From Calliphora vicina (Eukaryota; Arthropoda; Insecta; Diptera; Calliphoridae), in assembly GCF_958450345.1 (NCBI RefSeq), contig NW_027052606.1, positions 62,001-126,000 of the forward strand: 64,000 nt of DNA. Reading direction: 5' to 3'. Below are positions 34,651 through 45,292 of this stretch, piece after piece. Position numbers and translations under genes: made by a program. Below the pieces are notes generated by a model. It saw only the letters and a list, made by a program, of their open reading frames with translations, searched no databases and was not told where the DNA came from. The number at the start of each line of letters is the position of its first letter. The stretch's first letter is position 1.

Positions 34651-35010
34651 TATTTTTTCTGAATTTATTTTTATTTATTTTATTTATTTTGTTTTCCCAT
34701 ACAACAAGACTAATAATCTTATAATTAAAGTACAGGATGAGTTTATTGTAAGTAGTAAATAGTGAATTATTATTATTTTAAAAATACAATTATTTCAAAT
34801 CTAAGAATTTAGACAAATTTATATAAATTTCATGAGGTCAATTTAATTATACAAACTAAAAATACAAACTAAAAATTGATTTCCTAAACTGCGTTGCATT
34901 GCTTTCAAATTGAATAGATGCCGGTAGCGAGTTCCAGAGACGAATGCAATGAATTAAGAATTTGGTTTGGATATCTATATAATTAAGATTTTTATGAGAG
35001 CTTAACTATT
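34651..35010 (-). pseudogene. Non-LTR retrotransposon 3' end remnant
   Basis: Minus-strand translation gives DIQTKFLIHCIRLWNSLPAS and then a T-x-FRKS block. This is the conserved RLWNSLP...FRK tail of RT in CR1/L2/jockey-like LINEs. The element's 3' side (low coordinates) ends in a TAAA-rich tail, seen as TTTATTTATTTTATTTATTT on the plus strand. About 60 codons remain. It is a 5'-truncated insertion within the mini-me copy. The boundary on the high side is approximate. Confidence 0.65.
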
Positions 35011-35233
35011 TTCAGATAGGTCTATCGTATTGGGGCTATGAAAAATAATCTTTGGGGAAATATAAGAGCTTGTACGAAATTTTTTCGAATTATCTTTGAA
35101 ATTGCGACGGGTGGACATCACTTAATCTCAGAAAGTGATCCTGAGCATATTGGTATACTTTAAGGTTGTGATAATATTTTTGCACGTTACTAACATCAGC
35201 ACTACCCTCCCCACTATGGTGGTGTAGGATATA

Positions 35234-36369
35234 AATATGACAATAGTTTGAAAGCATCAATTATCGTTCCTTGTATAATTTGATTTTTGGGCTTTCTGGC
35301 TCTACAATACTGCGATAGAAGGCAGTATCTTAAGTAGTAAACAATCTATAACTTATTCAACACCGGATAGTCATGGATACTACTCGTATAATTACTCGTA
35401 TCTTATTGACATCAAATTATGTTATTTGGTTTAAGCAACTGCATTTCTATATACTTTCGATATTCACCTTAAGTTTTTCATATTATTGACCCAATAATAT
35501 GGAAATTATTACATAATTTGAATGATTTTCATTATGACCACTGTTCATTTTCTGAACATTATGAATAATAAAAGCATGTTTTATGGAATTACACAATAAT
35601 TTTGAGATATTGATAAATTTAAGATGTTAAGTACCTTTTTAATCTAAATTTATTGTTGTAAATCTTTAACGAGCAATAATTTACATATGAGACTTTTTCG
35701 AAAAAACTGACTTTTAAACAAGAAACAAAACCTCACAATTCTCGTATATAGTGTAGTTGATATATATGGTCCAATGGTGTGCTATATCCTATTTACAGGA
35801 CATTTGGTATCCTATTACATCTGATTATTTTATTGTGTTAATCTCTAAAATTTCTTAATTAGCTGTATCCAAATATGTTTCTCTCCATTACTCAATATTT
35901 TTATAAAGCAAACATTTTGAAGAAAAACTTTAGTATTACACAATACAGGTATGCAAAAATTTAAAATATTTGTATATAGCGTGTTTGAAAAAAACACTTA
36001 AAAATATAATACTTTATACAAAATAAAATATAAAATAATTTCTAACACAAAAGCTGCAATATTTATAGACCTTTAAGAAATATATAATATTGTAAAAATA
36101 TTTATAAATCTTTAGGAAATAAATAAAAGCTATGTATACACAATATTTTCAAAGAAATGTCCAAGCAGGAATATGTCAAATATTTTATAAGTAAACTGAT
36201 TTCTAAAACACCAGCCTATGAGTAAATTTATATAATTTAGTTTTATTATCGTATTTTATATACAATGTACATTCACACAATTTTACTAACTAATATACTT
36301 AAAGCTATTAAATTACATCAACTGTTTATTGATTTCATTTCAAAAACAAATTCACTTTAAGAAACTCAC
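35234..36369. other. Non-coding AT-rich DNA, presumed cpx 5' intron
   Basis: No transposon family recognised. Confidence 0.4.
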
Positions 36370-36557
36370 ATAAATTCACTTTATTTGTGTTTTGTTTTTA
36401 ATATTATTCTGTGTAATGTTTTATTACTATTATTTGTTTAAACTTTTTTTGGGATTTTATTTTCTTTTTAACTCGAATTTATTTATATTTGAATAATAAA
36501 TACGTTTATTTTTTGGGTTGTTTGAAAATAAATAAATGAAACGAAACACTGGACTGT
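36370..36557 (-). other. Candidate untranslated first exon of cpx
   Basis: On the minus strand, an initiator-like CTACAGTCCAGTGTTTCG is followed by ~180 nt of A-rich, ATG-poor leader ending AAAGTGAATTTAT|GTGAGTTTC, a good donor. Base composition resembles typical fly neuronal 5' UTRs. It lies upstream of the cpx acceptor at 32121 on the same strand, in a region free of recognised transposons. No transcript evidence is visible, so both the exon and its link to cpx are inference. Confidence 0.35.
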
Positions 36558-37615
36558 AGCACCGAATTGTAACGTATTAAGAGTAGAGAGTTGAGTGTAG
36601 AGTGTAACGAAATGTAATCCTATAAGTTATGCAGCACTACTTAAACTGGTAATATTTGCTGCTGTTTCCACGCTGTCTAGCAGAATACTAACTGTGTCAG
36701 TATATGACTCTTGTGACCTTCTTTTTTTTCCAATTTTATTCCTTCTTTCTGCTTTGGTTTTTACATACGTATGTAAGTGTATGTGTGATGTTTTTACTCC
36801 AACCAAAAAATACACACACTCTCAAACCCAAAAATAAAAATTGACAACGTAAAAAAAAGAAAAAACCCTCCTAAAGTTTACCAAAAACAAAATATAACAA
36901 CAGCTACAACAAACGGCAAGCTTACACAAACATAAAAACCGTAATATTGGAGAACTGCTTGTTCTCACCCTTATTTTAAATAACGCTTTTTTTACTCTAG
37001 TTACAAATACAAATTGTAACAGTTCCTTTCATTTTCTTCTCTTTTTTATTTTCTATTCCTGCTTCGGCTACACTTGTGTTATATCTTCTTTATGCTTTTA
37101 TATCATTTCCCTGTTCTCTTTTTCTGTTGGTGTTGTTGCCGTCATTTTCGTGCCGTTTGTAAGTGTTTGTGTTATGTATTAGGATGGCCCTTATTTTGCA
37201 CTTTTTGTTTTTTCGAGGTCTAAAATGGTTCTTCGTCATTTAAAAACCAAAAAAAAAAAAAACGGATAATGCATATTTTAGTTGAAGAATAAGGTTTAGC
37301 TCAAATTAGGAATATTTTCCAAAATAAAATTTAAAAGTCCAATACTTAAAAGTTTTTTTTTATTTTTCGTCATAGAGACGAGACGCTCCGATTTGTCAAA
37401 CAAAAATACAACAAATCATACGTCTGATACAAACACAAAATACATTGACTAGCATGTATTTTGTTGCTGCCAGAGATAGGTTTTTGACAACAGACTTAGG
37501 TTTCTGACAATTACGTCTCGTCTCTATGTTACCCTATGTTTTCAGCATTAACCCATAGAAAACTAACTATAAAATAGCAAAATTGATATAAAAAAATGTC
37601 ATACAAACATATCTC
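36558..37615. promoter_or_regulatory. Transposon-poor region upstream of the candidate cpx first exon
   Basis: About 600 bp (to roughly 37180) hold no recognised repeat, so this may be promoter sequence if the first exon is real. No TATA box at a convincing distance. From 37180 the AGGATGGCCCTTATTTTGCA text resembles a dispersed fly repeat. Confidence 0.25.
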
Positions 37616-38145
37616 AAACAAGCGCGACCATATAATACCCTACACTAAGTAAATGTGAAAACATAGTTTTCTTTAAAAATTTCAGTAATTTATTTTCGTG
37701 AATGATTTTCGGAAGAGAGCCTTATATGGAAGCTATCACTAACTATGGGCCGATCACCATGAAATTAGGTTGTGTGATTTATGTCAATATGAATGTTATT
37801 TTAGATGAATTTTATGTGTATAACAATATTTTTAAGAGTTTTATGCTTATTAACGTTATTTTCGGATGCGGGCCTTATATGGGAGCTATGACTAATTATG
37901 GACCGATCATCATTTTTGTGACATGAATTAGGTACATAAAATACTTATTTGTAGGGAAATTTGTGATGTACCTATACAATTTTAACATTTATGACCGATA
38001 AAGTCCAATTTCGGGAGGACATTTGTATGGGGGCTAGGTGAAATAATAGACCGATCTCAGTCAGTTTTAATAGGCTTTCTACTTGGGCCGGAGAAAATGC
38101 ATGTGGCAAGTTTGATCTAAATATTTTAAAATTTGCGACGCACAG
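37616..38145 (+). mobile_element. mini-me family A, 3' truncated
   Basis: AAACAAGCGCGACCATATAATACCC head and full body to AAATTTGCGACGCAC. Then an unrelated sequence takes over at about 38146, before the microsatellite. Confidence 0.8.
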
Positions 38146-38388
38146 TGGCTCAGGATCCTTTTTCATCTGCCAAAACTCTGTAACTTTTGAACCGAAGGAG
38201 ATATTTTAGAAATTTCTTGATAGACAGATATTTTCTTGAATTTTTCTACAGCTTTAATACCATTAAAATCGGTTCAGCAGTTGTTGAGAAATTTAAAGCT
38301 AAAGTTGAATTTTTAATATTTTATAGAATTTAGTATGAAAATGTGTTTTTTGCGTCAGCTTTAATTATAAAAATGTTATAGGATGATA

Positions 38389-39093
38389 AAAACAAGTCAA
38401 GCCCGGCCATATAATATCTTACACTATAATTTATTTTCGTAAGAGGGCATTATATGGTAGCTATGACTACTTATGGACCTATCGCCACAAATGTGATTTA
38501 TGTCTATGTGAGTGTTATTTCTGTCGAATTTTATGTTTATACCAACATTTTTAACTTATATGTCTGTGAGACCGGCTGTGTTAAAAAAATCGAATAAATT
38601 TATTTTCCGTTATTGTTTTTAAAAATTTTTATGAATTTTAAAATTGAAGGAAAAGATCTTAAATTGATTAAATATCTACGTTTTAGTGTCAAAAACATAA
38701 ATTTAAAAAAAATTTAACTATTAGTGCATTAGACCAGGGTCACCATTTATGAAAGTAAAATTTGCGTCACCACTGGCGGGTTAAGAGATTTATGCTCGTT
38801 AAAGTGATTTCTGGAAGCGGGACTTAAATGGGAGATATGACTAATTATGGACCGATCATCATAAAATTAGGTGACATGATTTAGGTATATATAAAACTTA
38901 TTTGGAGCAAAAATAAAAATTAACCATTTATGCCCGATAAAGTCCAATTTCGAGAGAACATTTGTATGGATGCTAGGTGAAATAATGTACGGAAATTAAC
39001 TAGTTTAAACAGGCTCGGTCCGAAAAAAATGTATGTACCAAATTTTATCGCAATATCTTCAAAATTGCGACTTGTACTTTGCGAACAGGTAAA
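38389..39093 (+). mobile_element. mini-me family A, split by a TTAA insertion, 3' truncated
   Basis: Head AAAACAAGTCAAGCCCGGCC, body to ACCAACATTT (38550), then a 226-bp insert, then AGAGATTTATGCTCG onward to TTGCGACTTGTACTTTGCG. Confidence 0.8.
38555..38780. mobile_element. TTAA-flanked insertion, piggyBac-like candidate
   Basis: Other mini-me copies read ACCAACATTTTTAAGAGATT here. This copy has TTAA (38551-38554), 226 bp, TTAA (38781-38784) and then the expected continuation. The right end inverse starts CCCGCCAGTGGTGACG, a piggyBac-like CCC start. The left end (CTTATATGTCTG) does not match it, so the TIR is lost or asymmetric. Confidence 0.6.
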
Positions 39094-40340
39094 ATAGAAA
39101 AAAATTTGGGAATAATTTCATTCAAATGAAAAAAGTGTTCAACAAACAGGTCAAACAAGGTCAATGAGTAGATATGGGCTTAAATAGGATACCTTGGACT
39201 TTCTCTTGGTGGTAAAATTTTCTTAACCCCTTTTGACCCTAAGAACATCTATTCCATTGAAATTAAAATTTGACTAAAATATAAAACCTGAGAAAAAATT
39301 TAATAACGCAGTAGGTATAAATGGTACAGTGACATAATGGTTTGCGAGTAATTATAATTTACTTCTGATCAAATTTACAAAAAATCACATTTTTTATAAG
39401 ATATATGACTTTAACAGCATGTCAAGCCCATAATTGCCAATGTTTTTATATAATTTTACCTTAGTTTCAATATGTTTACTATTGAATGATATTAAATTTT
39501 TTTAAATCGGAGCTAACAAAAAGATGGACTTTTGACCGATGAAATTAAGTTCTGTTTTTGTAAAAAACAAAGTAGCATAAAAAGTTTAATTTTGATATAA
39601 ATTAAAATATTTTTTATAATTTATTAAACTAAGGGAAGGAAATCGTTCATTATATGGAGAAGAGTGTGGATAGTAAGTAATTAAAACAAAAACCTTTTGG
39701 TGGACGTTATTGCATTTGTTAACAAAACTTCTAATTCTAACTTTACCTCAAATAAAAGGCTTTTTCCATAAATATAAAATTCGCATTAGCTTTTGAGAAT
39801 GTAGACGGAGGACTGCCGTGTTTTTCTGAATTCTGAATTTATTTTTTGTTTCGGTTTTTTCTATTTTTGATTTATAACATTTTCTTTCAGATACTCAAAG
39901 CTTAAAATATTGCGAACTTTCTAATGTTTAAATGTATGAAAAATATAAACAGAAAAAATCTGATGCTGTTTACAATTTTATAATCACTGGAATTAATTTA
40001 AATAATGTTTCATAACAAGATTTGGCTTCTTTAAAGCAAAAGGTACAAACTTTTAGTAAAAATTTATCGTTAAGGTGGCACAAGGTTCACGGAAAAATTA
40101 TCGAATTTTTCAAGCAAGATCTTCTCTGAATTTTTCAGTTAGTTTTAGGGATATTCAGTTTTTTACTTTTTTCATATGGTGGCAACACTAAAAATTTTAA
40201 CTATTACAAAAATCAAAAATCCAGCTATGGGTGCTCATGAAAACCTCTTAAATTCCAAATTTCGTTCCAAAACGTTGGCAGAAATTAATGTTTACTTAAA
40301 AAGTATCTGAAATTACCTACAGTGGTGTAGGGTATAATTA
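39094..40340. other. Non-coding DNA
   Basis: No gene or family recognised. GGTGTAGGGTATAATTA at 40325-40341 looks like a leftover mini-me tail. Confidence 0.4.
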
Positions 40341-40715
40341 CACTGTGCATGAAATTGACACTTTTTTCTGTCAAGAGGGGCACACAGCGGCTTAAACTAA
40401 TTCGGTTAAGCTGAATTCAGTGGTGCTAACCTTTTTTTAGGTTAGCTCGTATTTTCGAGATATACCGTTATTTCGAAAATGGAGGAGGTTGCATAACATG
40501 TATTCGTGTAACTCAATAACGGTTAAATTTATTGAATAAATTGAAAAAACCGAAAGTCCGCAATAAAATTACCTTTAATGAAGGCCTAACAAGTTTTTAA
40601 TCTTCGCTTTAGAAATATAATTTTTTTTTCTGCATTTTCCAATTTTTCATGCCGCTTTAAAAAACAAAAAATTCTAAATTTTCCTAAAAAATTGCTTTTG
40701 TCTACCAAAAAAAAT
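40341..40715. mobile_element. Solo arm of the foldback element
   Basis: CACTGTGCATGAAATTGACA, then CTGTCAAGAGGGGCAC and GAATTCAGTGGTGCTAAC, match the arms at 13456 and 14796. No opposing arm follows. It abuts a mini-me copy. Confidence 0.75.
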
Positions 40716-40737
40716 GAATACCAACTCTAACTCAAAA

Positions 40738-41036
40738 CTATTTCCTGAGTCGTTTAAACGATGTTCGTCCATCCGTCTTGCTGGCTGGCTGTCCATATAA
40801 ATTTTGTGGGCAAAGTACTGGTATCCACATGAAATTCTACAGAAATAAGTTTCGTATAGACGTAAATTACACCAACTAATTTCATGGAGATCGGTCCATA
40901 ATTAGTCATAGATCCCATATAAGGCTAAGTTCTAAAAATCATTCACGAAAAAAAAATATTGAAATTAAAGAAATGTTTCTGTTCATTTAAGAGGTGTAGG
41001 GTATTATATGGTCGGGCTTGACCGACCATACTTTCT
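40738..41036 (-). mobile_element. mini-me family A, internally deleted
   Basis: Has the microsatellite GTCCATCCGTCTTGCTGGCT and inverted head hairpin GGTCGGGCTTGACCGACC, with the middle blocks missing. Confidence 0.8.
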
Positions 41037-41201
41037 CAAGATGACTCATATTTAGATAAAATCTACTGAAATCTTAGCGATATCCATTGACTAAAAACGA
41101 TTTTTTATGCTACATCCTGTTTTGATGAGAATCAAAAATGATATAATCTGCTTAAAACTTCAGAAGTTATTAATTATAGATATTTTACATGCTTCTATTA
41201 A

Positions 41202-41350
41202 AAACAAGTAAGAAAGTATAGTCGGTCAAGCGCGACCACACAATACCCTACACTGAGTATATGAGAAACTGTATTCTTGAGGGATTTTCGACCACTTATA
41301 GAGCTATAATTCTGAAATTAGGTCGCGTGATTTATTTGTGTATTAAATTT
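41202..41350 (+). mobile_element. mini-me family A head fragment
   Basis: AAACAAGTAAGAAAGTATAG, hairpin and ATACCCTACACTGAG, then truncated just before an inverted full copy. Confidence 0.75.
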
Positions 41351-41351
41351 G

Positions 41352-42087
41352 TATACCCTACACCACCATAATGGGGAGGGTATAATACGTTTGTGCAGAT
41401 GTTTGTAACGCCCAAAAATATTAGTCTAACACCCACCTTAAAGTATACCGATCGACTTATCACTTTCTGGGTCGATTAAACGATGTCCGTCCATCCGTCT
41501 GGCTGGCTGGTCGGCTGGCTGGCTGGTCATATAAACCTTGTGCGCAGAGTACAGGTCGCAATTTTGAAGATATTTTGATTAAATTTGGTACAAGGACCAA
41601 GCCTGTTGAAACTGACTGAAATCAGTTCATTATTTCACCTAGCCCCCATACAAATGTCCTTCCGAAATTGGACTTTAACGGTCATAAATGTTCAATTTAT
41701 CTATGTATCTACACAAGTTGCGCTCCAAATAAGTTTTATATAAACAAAATTCATGTCACCAAATTTTGTTACGATCGTTTCATAATTAGTCATAGCTCCC
41801 ATATAGACCCGCTTCCGAAAATCACTTTAACATGCATAAATCGCTTAAAAATGTTGGGATACACACAAAATTCAACATAGTTAACTTTCATATAGACATA
41901 AATCACAAGAGCTAATTTCATGGTGATCGGTCCATAATTGTTCATAGCTCCCATATAAGGCCCACTTCCGAAAATCACTCGAAAATATAAATTATTGAAA
42001 TTTTAAAAGAAAAATGTTTTTGCTCTTTTACTTAGTGTAGGGTACTATATGGTCGGGCTTGACCGACCATACTTTCTTACTTGTTTT
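41352..42087 (-). mobile_element. mini-me family A, full length
   Basis: Tail to head complete. The microsatellite is expanded (CCGTCTGGCTGGCTGGTCGG...). The reverse-strand open frame within (41790-41978) is the recurrent repeat-derived frame. Confidence 0.88.
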
Positions 42088-42104
42088 TTTTTAATCTTTG
42101 ACAT

Positions 42105-42830
42105 TTGTATGATATTTATACTCGCTAAAGTGATTTACGGAAGAGGGATTTATATGGGAGCTACACAGAAAAAACTATTTCTTAAACCGTTTCAATTCAA
42201 ATGTTTGTCACATATTGAACTGGTTTTAATTATTTCATAATTAAATCAAGTATTCATTTGCTTAAAAACAAAATTTCTTGATATTTTCTATTGAATTTTG
42301 AGTTTTGAATTTGATTATTTTGACAATTGAATATACAATTTTCGTTGTTGGTTGAATTTCAAATACAAAAATTATTGAATAGATAATTTTCGTAATTGAA
42401 AACACATTTTTGTTATTTTTTGTGTTTCAATTCCGAAAATTATCTATTCAATAATTTTTGTATTTGAAATTCAACCAATAACGAAAATTGTATATTCAAT
42501 TGTAAAAATAATCAAATTCAAAACTCAAAATTCAATAGAAAATATCAAGAAATTTTGTTTTTGAGCAAATGAATACTTGATTTAATTATGAAATAATTGA
42601 AACCAGTTCAATGTGGGATAAATGTTTGAATTGAAATATAATTTTTTCTGTGTAGAGACCGATCATACTGAAATTATGTGTATTTCTGTCTTTATGAGCC
42701 TTATTTCTTTTGAATATTATGTGATTTTAGGAATTAGGCTTTATATGGGAGCTATGGCCAATTATGGACTAATCACGATGAACTTAGGGCGTGTGATGTG
42801 TTTTTTTATTTTAACAACTAAGGATAAATT
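42105..42830 (+). mobile_element. mini-me family A fragment split by a palindromic MITE
   Basis: TCGCTAAAGTGATTTACGGA to GGGAGCTA (42163), then the MITE, then GAGACCGATCATACTGAAAT onward. Ends absent. Confidence 0.7.
42164..42652. mobile_element. CACAGAAAA palindromic MITE, complete copy, TA target
   Basis: CACAGAAAAAACTATTTC to its inverse, flanked by TA at 42162-42163 and 42653-42654. The 489 bp fold back almost completely, with a CAAAATTCAATAG-type arm on both sides. A TA duplication and AT-rich palindrome fit a Tc1/mariner-mobilised MITE. Partial copies lie at 21178 and 48703. Confidence 0.8.
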
Positions 42831-44335
42831 AAAACTCGAAACTTCAAATAAAACGTGTATCCTTTATTTTAAACATGTGTTTTTCCCAAAATCGAAAAAT
42901 TTCAAAATAATGGCCACCCTATTGTGTATGAATGAGTGTGTTTTATATTTTTGTTAGTTTAGATTTTTAACAAACACAATGAATTTCTAAAGAAAATATC
43001 TTCTGTTTCCTTAAACCAAATTGCTAAAGCATGCTAATCATAGAAATAAATGGCAAGAGAATAAATGAAAAGCGAGAAAACTTTCTTTTGTTTGAGTACG
43101 GTTTTTTGGTAACATTTAAGTTGTGTGTGCCTTTGTGCTTGGTTTTGGGCTGAGTGTGGCAGACATGTGGTAGAAAAAACGGGCATGGAAAATAAACAAA
43201 CAACAACCCTCTCTAACGAATTGTTTGATTTGCTCCAAGAACAAAAATATATGTGCACAGTGGTCATAAAAGAATATATAAAATATAATTGTTTTTGAAA
43301 AAAGCATGAGAGGTGGAAAAGACTATCAAAAAATAATTTTAACAAAAAAGCTAAATTTAGGTATCATGGAATATTTCTTTGGAGCTACATCTATATCTGC
43401 TAATAAATACAAAACAGTTCAGTACCATTTTATGAAAGACCTCAAATATTCAAAATTTTGCCATGAATGGGAGGTTAGGATTTCTCGATTTCAACAAAAA
43501 AAATGTTCTTTATATATTTCCATAATATAATATAATGCAAATTTTACCCATATCACTTTACTAGAGATCCTCCTAATTCCGACCCACCGTGTAAAGCAAA
43601 AGCATTGCTTTTGAGACCAGAATATAACCAAAACTAAGCTGGAGAGAATTTATACTTGTCATTCCTTCTGTCCTAGTGGACCAGGTTTTTTGAGAGCATA
43701 ATAAAATGTGTGTTCAATATTTCTTACGGTATTTTCTATATAAAAGTGTGACTAACAGCAATATGACTGTTTGTCTGCCTATTTGTTAGCTGTAAAGCAA
43801 ACACTTTGTTTTTCTTTCGTCCTTATTCTTGGTTGTTCTGTTGGTTTTATTTAAATTCCTCTAGTTTGTTGTTTGGGTATTTGTTTGTATGTTGTTTCCT
43901 GTTTATGGTTCAATACATTGGGGAACAGTTTTGGACAATATTTTGTGGGGTTTGTAAGGAATGTTGTGTCACTTTGTTATTATTGTTGGTTGTGGCATTG
44001 TTTACTTGTGATTTTAAGATTTTCTCTTGTGTTGTCGTTTTAACTAGTCAGTGACGCTTGTTTCAGCTAGCCTGGCTGACTGTCAATGATGCTTTAACAA
44101 ACAAAAGACGAACAAAAAACATTTTGTTGTGGGAGCGTCTAGAAGTATGTATGCAAATATTTTATTTGAAATTTATACAATATTGTCACGAGGATGATAA
44201 TTTTTCGTTGTGGAAAAGAAATATGAATTTTAATTGCAGATATGTGGCGACATGAGAATGTTTTTTTATAGACATTTAGTCATTAAGAGATGATTATACA
44301 TTGTAGTTTTTGTTCTTAATATCGCAGTAGTAAAA
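42831..44335. other. Non-coding DNA
   Basis: T-rich and A-rich. Overlapping open frames on both strands near 43024-43345 and 43806-44054 are composition artefacts. Confidence 0.45.
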
Positions 44336-45292
44336 AAAACAAGTAAGAAATACCCTACACTAAGTAAAAGAGCAAAAACATTTTTCTTTTAAAATTTCAA
44401 TAATTTATATTTTTGAGTGATTTTCGGAAGTGGGCCTTATATGGGGGCTATGACCAATTATGGACCGATCACCATGAAATTAGGTCGTGTGATTTATGTC
44501 TATATGTTTGAATTTTGTGAGTATACCAACATTGTTAACCTTCGCTTTACCAAAGGTTTTTTATGTACATGGTTTACCAATACCCATCCGGGTATTGGTA
44601 ACCATACACTTCTATAAACGAAATTTTAAAAAATTGAAAAAACCTTATATAAAGTTTAAAATGGTTCTATTAAATTCTATAGAACTCTAGAATTTGTTCA
44701 GTGAGTACAAATTTCATTTAAATCGAAACAAAATTAAAAAAAATATTAAACCAATAAAATCGATGTGGTCACCCGGGTGGGTATTGGTAAAGCGAAGGTT
44801 AAGCGATTTATACACTTTAAAGTGATTTTCGGAAGGGGGTCTATATGGGAGCTATGACTAATTAGGGACCGATCGTAACAAAATTTGGTGACATGAATTT
44901 TGTGTATATTAAACTTATTTGGAGCTCAATTTGTGGAAATACATTTAAAAATTAAAAATTTATGGCCGTTAAAGTCCAATTTCGGAAGGACATTTGTATG
45001 ATGGTTAGGTGAAATAATGGACCGATTTCAGCCAGTTTCAACAGGATTGGTCCTTGGGCCGAAAAAATAATATCTACCAAAGTTGATCGAAATATCTTCA
45101 AAATTGCGACCTGTACTCTGCGCACAAGGTTTACATGGACAGCCAACCAGACGGACGGACATCGTTTAATCGACTCAGAAAGTGATTCTAAGTCGATCGG
45201 TATACTTTAAGGTGGGTGTTAGACTAATATTTTTGGGCGTTACAAACATCTGCACAAACGCATAATACCCTCCCCACTATGGTGGTGTAGAA
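44336..45292 (+). mobile_element. mini-me family A, full length but split by a TTAA MITE
   Basis: Head AAACAAGTAAGAAATACCCT (hairpin deleted) to tail CCCACTATGGTGGTGTAG, with the CCAACCAGACGGACGGACAT microsatellite. Confidence 0.85.
44539..44798. mobile_element. piggyBac-like MITE (CCTTCGCTTTACCAA family), copy 2
   Basis: Identical 15-bp ends to the 16.9-kb copy and closely similar across its length. TTAA at 44535-44538 and 44799-44802. The empty site is known from the other mini-me copies (ACCAACATTTTTAAGCGATT). Confidence 0.9.

Larger units (their letters stand above)
33297..35233 (+). mobile_element. mini-me family A copy, heavily interrupted
   Basis: Head AAACAAGTTAGAAGG at 33297, body to 33543, body again at 34533-34650, and microsatellite-adjacent part plus tail (CCCACTATGGTGGTGTAGGA) at 35015-35233. 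A TIR element (33544-34532) and a LINE fragment (34651-35010) lie between the parts. Confidence 0.75.

Noticed and set aside
36627..36815. 62-codon reverse frame in the region upstream of the candidate cpx exon
   Set aside because: No domain, and it lies upstream of the presumed transcription start; kept as non-coding.
43034..43345. 103-codon reverse-strand open frame and overlapping frames
   Set aside because: Overlapping frames in several phases, T/A-run composition and no domain. Chance in AT-rich DNA.
43806..44054. 82-codon frame rich in F, V, L, C that mimics membrane segments
   Set aside because: It is simply T-rich sequence; no family resemblance.
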